From: CBDEFX01 sp965237635
Lineage (GTDB): Bacteria; Chloroflexota; Dehalococcoidia; Lucifugimonadales; CAUZJF01
Length of the DNA: 64,000 nt
Direction of reading: 5' to 3'
NCBI GenBank assembly: GCA_965237635.1
Contig: CBDEFX010000002.1
Span: 1,984,001 to 2,048,000 of the forward strand
The position numbers and the translations under genes were made by a program. Of the stretch, positions 59,552 to 64,000 are shown in pieces; positions within the stretch are counted from its first letter, which is position 1; every line of letters begins with the position of its first letter. The notes below the pieces were generated by a model. It was given only the letters and a program-made list of their open reading frames with translations. It was not told the origin of the DNA and did no database searches.

Positions 59552-62500
59552 ATGCAAACGATCCATGATCGCCTAGTATACTCAGCGACTGACCTCGTCG
59601 GGTTCCTTGAGTGTGGGCACCTGGCAAGCCTTGAGCGGGCTGCCGTATCGGGCCATGTTGACAGACCAATGCGCACCGACCCGGTACTGGACCGAATAGC
59701 ATTGAAAGGTCAACTTCACGAAGCACGCTTCCTCGACTCCCTTCGCTCCGAATCAGTTGCTGTTGTAGAGATCGATTCATTCGATGAATTGCCACTTGAC
59801 CAGCGCTTGGCCCCTGGGCGAGATGCCACCCTGTCCGCGATGCGTGACGGGGCACATGTCATCTACCAGGCAGTGCTATTCGACGGCCGCCGCTTGGGCT
59901 ACGCTGGTTTTCTGAGGCGCGTTGAGCAGAACAGCAAACCTAGGCTCGTGGAGTTACGAGGTCTGGGATACCAAACTCGCCCGGCATGCGAAGGCCTCCG
60001 CCGTCCTGCAGCTGTGCATGTACACGGACATGCTGGGTGAGATTCAGGGCCGGACACCTGAGGAGATGCACCTCGCGCTCGGAGGTGCGCAGGGTGAGAG
60101 GGTATCGTTTCGCGTCTCCGACTATGCAGCATACTACCGGCTAGTGGCGCGCGAATTCGAAGCCTACCTGGGCAGTACTCCGGTCTATCCACTGGCGACG
60201 CGCCCAGAGCCGGTCGAACATTGCGACATGTGTCGGTGGAATGTTCAGTGTCGCGCTCAGTGGCGTGCGGAGGACGACCTTTCGCTTGTCGCGAATCTCG
60301 CATCCACACAGCGACGAGCACTGCACGGGGTTGGTGTGACCACGCGCACGGGACTCGCTGAACCTAGGGAATCATTGCCTGAACGGCTGGACGGCGCCGG
60401 GCGAGACGCTCTGAAGAGAATTCATGCCCAGGCAAGCATCCAGGTACGCGGCCAGCGTGCCGGCAAGGTGATCTCTGAACGCGTCTCGCCCCCGCGCGAC
60501 CGCGAGGGGGTGCTCGTTCCGAACCACGGTCTGCTCATGCTTCCGGAACCCTCTGGTGGCGACCTGTTCCTCGACCTAGAGGGCGACCCATTCTTCAGCT
60601 CGGACGAGGTAGATGGAATCGAATATCTGTTTGGGGTCATCGAACCGGGACGCACGGATGCCGCCGGCCAACCAGCATTCCACACGTTCTGGTCAATCCA
60701 GAGCGGCACCGTCACGGTCCAAGGAGAACGACGAGCATTCGAAGCGCTAATCGATCTCATCATGGACCGGCTTGCAGCCAATCCGAGGCTGCACATCTAC
60801 CACTACGCCCCATATGAGCCGACTGCCATCAAGCGCCTAGCTGGCCGCCACGGTACTCGCGAAGAGGAAGTCGATCGTCTTCTGCGCGGAGAGGTATTCG
60901 TCGATCTGCACAGAGCGGTGCGTCAGGGCGTTCGTGCCTCCGTCGAGAGCTACTCCATCAAGAGGCTAGAGCCGCTCTACGACTTCAGACGCGAGATCGA
61001 TCTCCGCGATGCTGGCACGAGCATCGTCGAGTTCGAAACGTGGCTCGAACTGGGGCAGGGAGACGAGTGAGACGAGCTCCTGGGCCAGATTGAAGCCTAC
61101 AACCGTGACGACTGCCTCTCAACCCTGCACTTGCGGGACTGGCTTGAAGGACAGCGGGTTGAGTTGTCGGATGAACTCGGTGCCACCCTGCTTCGGCCAG
61201 TCGTGCCGGAGCCGCATGAGACGGAGGACAGTGAGGCGCAGAAGGCGGTGAATGAACTGGTCCAATGTTTGACGGAAGGACTACCTGAGGCTGTCGAGCA
61301 GATGACCGACGACGAGCGCGGACGCTGGCTGCTGGCGCAGTTGCTTAATTGGCATCGGCGGGAATCGAAATCGTTCTGGTGGCGCTACTTCTACCTCGCC
61401 AATGAGCTCACGGACGAGGAACGCCGGGAAGAGCCTGATGCATTGGGTGAGTTGACCTATGATCGTTCGTGGGCGGACCCGGCACCACGTGCCCGCTCAA
61501 CTATCTACCGCTTTCATTTCCCGGCCCAGGAGCATGCCATCACGGTTGACAGTACGCCGCACGATCCAGAGACGCAGGAGGCCGTTGGGACTGTTGTCTA
61601 CCTCGACGATGACAACGGCGTGATCGATATCAAGCGCGGCAACACGCGCTCTGCTCCAACAGCCACATCGCTGATCCCCTACGACTTCGTGAACCCCCGA
61701 CCTAAACCTGAGAGACTGCAGCGCCTCGCCCGGTTGGTGCTTGCGCAGGGCCTATCCGTACCAGGGGAGTTTCGCGCGACTCGGGACCTCTTAGCGCGCC
61801 GTCTCCCACGATTCGCAGGCACTGGAGGACAGACGCTTCGAGTTGATGGGGAGGGACCACAAGATGCCGCGCGGCGTCTTGCAGCGTCAATGGAAGAGAC
61901 CTATCTCGCGATCCAGGGACCGCCGGGTTCAGGAAAGAGCACGGTTGGAGCAGAGATGATCGTCGATCTGGCGACCACGGGGCGGCGTATCGGCGTGACG
62001 GCCAACAGCCACAAGGTGATAGGCGGGTTGCTGGAGAAAGTTGCGACCGTGGCGGACGAGCGTGGTGTGGCTGTGGACATAGGTCAGCGGTCCACCAACA
62101 ACCCGCCTTCGCAGATGCCATCCATCTAGAGACGAACGACGCGGCGCATGGCGCCCTCGCCGACGGCTCTGTTGACGTCGTTGGAGCGACGACGTGGCTC
62201 TGGTCCCGAGAGGACATGATCGGCGGCGCCGTCGATGTGCTTTTCATCGACGAAGCCGGACAGATGTCCCTGGCGGATGCGCTCGCTGCGTCCCTCTGTG
62301 CGAGTAGCCTTGTCCTTCTCGGCGACCCCCAGCAGTTGGATCAACCGCTTCAGGGTACGCATCCGCCGGGGGCGGAGCGGTCCGTCTTGGCACATGTGCT
62401 GGATGGTGATCGAGTGATGCCGGATCAACTCGGCCTTTTCCTCGATGGAAGCTGGAGACTCCATCCTGACATCAGTGCGTACACATCCGAAGTCTTCTAT

Positions 62501-63055
62501 GAGGGGCGCCTTCACTCGCAGCCTGGCCGGGAGTTGCTCGCCCTTGCTGGCATACCGCCGCTGTCCGGGACTGGGATCCGATTTCTTCCCGTGTCCCACA
62601 AGGGCCAATCGAACGAGTCGCCTGAGGAGGCGGCCAGGGTCGCCGAGCTGGTGCGAAGCCTGCTGGAATCAGCCCCTACCTACACAGGCGAAGCGGGAGA
62701 GGCACACCCGCTAGCCGAGGATGATGTGCTCCTCATTACGCCATATGACGCTCAGGTCAGGGCGCTGGGCGAAGCTCTACCTAGCTTTCGTATTGGTACG
62801 GTGGATAAGTTCCAGGGGCAGGAGGCCCCGGTCTCGATCTACTCGATGGCGACGAGTTCTCTGGATGAGGCTCCGCACGGGATGGAGTTCCTGTACAGCC
62901 TCAACCGGCTGAACGTCGCAACGAGCAGGGCGCGATGCCTTGCCTTGGTGGTTGCCAGCCCTGAGCTGCTGAGAGTGCGCTGCCGGACTCCCCGCCAAAT
63001 GCGACTTGCAAATGCGATAGCGCGGCTTGTGGAGATGACTGAGCGGGGAGCATAG
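59552..63055 (+). pseudogene. TM0106-family RecB-like nuclease/helicase with several disabling lesions
   Basis: A large nuclease-helicase of the COG2251 type, read in pieces. Frame A from ATG 59552: IHDRLVYSATDLVGFLECGH and the beginning of the RecB-like domain. It shifts near 59935 to frame B with SWSYEVWDTKLARHAKASAV (catalytic D-x-K) and CDMCRWNVQCRAQW (Cys cluster), then DLFLDLEGDPFF of the RNase H-like domain. In-frame TGA at 61068-61070. The frame continues with YNRDDCLSTLHLRDWL and helicase Walker A IQGPPGSGKSTVGAEM. It shifts again near 62100 to frame C with VLFIDEAGQMSLADAL, FRIGTVDKFQGQEAPVSIYS and NRLNVATSRARCL. Three lesions in one gene point to decay or poor assembly. Confidence 0.78.
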
Positions 63056-63232
63056 GAAGGGCACTACTAATAGCTGAACGAGTCTCCAGATGAATTCACC
63101 GATCTTCCCCTTCCTCGAACGCCCACAATGGAGGCTGCTCTTGTGGAAGGTTGAACGTGGTCGATTACTTCGTACGTCCCCACGGTGAGCTCCAACTTGA
63201 CACTCATTCTCAGGCCTGCGCATGATGCTCAG

Positions 63233-64000
63233 ATGGAACTTTCGTCGCAATTCGAACGCTTCCTCGGGAACATCAGCGTCGATCAGCCCAAGTTCAACCG
63301 GATCAAGTCAGTCCACTCCACACTCCGCAGAGCACTGGAGTCTGATGATTATGTCGGGCCGGCTCTGCTGGAGACGTTCCTGCAGGGCTCATACGTCCAC
63401 GGAACAGCCGTCCGTCCGCTGGGAGAGAGCGCTGACTATGATGTTGACGTCTGTTGCCTGCTCGACCTGACCCAGGTCCCTATCCAAACTCAGGAGCCCA
63501 AGCCGTCGGTTCGCTGGCTGGCGAGGCGTCTGAAAAAGGTAGAACGGTACCGCGGGAATGTCAGCACCCGTTCAAGATGTATCCGTATCGACTTCCCGGG
63601 CGAGTTCCATATGGACGTTGTCCCCATGGTCGAAGCTAGTGGTACGAACTCTTTGAAATGAGGGTTAGCCTGGATTGGCGAGACCTCACGGCAACAGTGA
63701 GTCCCTTCCCGTCAGGGGGAAGGTTAGGATGGGAGCGTCGCGCAGTATTCTCGTTACCCTTCATTGCTAGGATGTCGGTCTACTAGGATCCAAGGAAGTA
63801 TTGAGTCTCCAGGCGCGTCTTTCACAAGCGTAATCCCCTTGGCCCGGGACAGGAGACGCAGCGATGGCAATCTCCTAGTTCCCAACGCGGCAGTTAACGG
63901 CTGGGAAGCCACCAATCCGAAGGGCCTGAGGGAGTGGTATCGCCAGCAGAACCATAGGACGAACGGCAGGTTCACGCGGGCAGCCAGGATGCTGAAGCAC
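63233..64000 (+). pseudogene. CD-NTase (SMODS/CBASS-type) nucleotidyltransferase, interrupted, 3' end off the window
   Basis: From ATG 63233 the protein begins ELSSQFERFLGNISVDQPKF and has the nucleotidyltransferase motif LETFLQGSYVHGTAVRPLGE followed by YDVDVCCLLDL (G-S plus D-x-D) and FHMDVVPMVE with the third Asp. After ASGTNSLK the frame stops at 63659-63661. A palindromic repeat-like segment follows, and the same frame resumes near 63785 and runs to the edge as GNLLVPNAAVNGWEATNPKG, then LREWYRQQNHRTNGRFTRAA and RMLKH, the next conserved part of the family. CD-NTases make cyclic oligonucleotide alarms for CBASS. No effector gene is in view. Confidence 0.75.
63661..63780. repeat. Intergenic-type repeat inside the CD-NTase gene
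   Basis: The core TCCCTTCCCGTCAGGGGGAA followed by GGTTAGGATGGGAG is a diverged relative of the reverse complement of the 14.5-kb palindromic repeat. It introduces stops in all useful frames between two conserved CD-NTase segments. Exact ends are uncertain. Confidence 0.5.

Overview
The window looks like a piece of an environmental bacterial chromosome, most likely Chloroflexota of the SAR202/Dehalococcoidia kind. This is an inference from gene content, not a marker-gene assignment. The basis is an F420-0:gamma-glutamyl ligase, a T-box-controlled leuS, a DUF4349/PKD lipoprotein, small zinc-ribbon proteins and a scattered set of catabolic oxidoreductases and aldolases (CitE-like, FAH, VOC, PhyH, Ldh). 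No rRNA and no CRISPR array was seen. One intact tRNA (tRNA-Glu, TTC) is present.

Layout. 1-3.4 kb: a secreted FN3 protein, then a histidine kinase and a NarL-type regulator split by an in-frame amber codon. 3.4-13.1 kb: a broken phage remnant (zinc-ribbon fragment, VapE-type primase/helicase, truncated TerL, portal tail). Between terL and portal sits a type I restriction-modification locus (hsdM, hsdS) that is itself cut by IS66 and IS3 elements and flanked by an IS1595 remnant. 13.1-38.8 kb: mostly chromosomal housekeeping and catabolic genes (folB, citE-like, FAH, VOC, PhyH, cofE, zinc ribbons, a SufR-like regulator, DinB, Ldh, leuB, leuS with T-box, NUDIX, DUF4349, AAC(3)-like, tRNA-Glu, argC, nth, HEAT). 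An IS1380 element interrupts a methyltransferase, and several small palindromic repeats are dispersed between genes. 38.9-43.5 kb: an IS1182 element nested in an IS21 element that lies against an htrA fragment. 43.6-64 kb: a defence island.

The defence island holds the most interesting content. On the minus strand, 51,284 down to 45,217, is a tightly coupled gene string: a single-domain multiubiquitin-type Ubl, an E2-fold protein (Prok-E2_E type), a JAB-E1 fusion, a 67-residue orphan, a dTMP-kinase fused to a 5-hmdU-DNA-kinase/aGPT-type helical domain, a thymidylate-synthase-like protein (frameshifted here), a TIR protein and an Nmad2 protein. This joins protein conjugation and deconjugation, thymine-nucleotide modification and a TIR effector in one apparent operon. 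A divergent XRE regulator plus ImmA/IrrE metallopeptidase lies across a 173-bp promoter region with a palindrome. Converging on the operon from the other side is a plus-strand TIR / unknown / TIR trio, in which the second TIR has Gly where the catalytic Glu is expected.

The right flank (53-64 kb) holds two tandem 165-bp MITEs with IS1182-like ends, an aspartic-protease fragment pair, a J-domain protein, a second IS1380 copy in inverted orientation, and decaying defence genes: a PGN_0703-type endonuclease, a TM0106 RecB-like nuclease/helicase, and a CD-NTase interrupted by an intergenic repeat. Many accessory genes carry frameshifts or in-frame stops while most core genes read through. Whether this is real decay or assembly error must be settled with reads.
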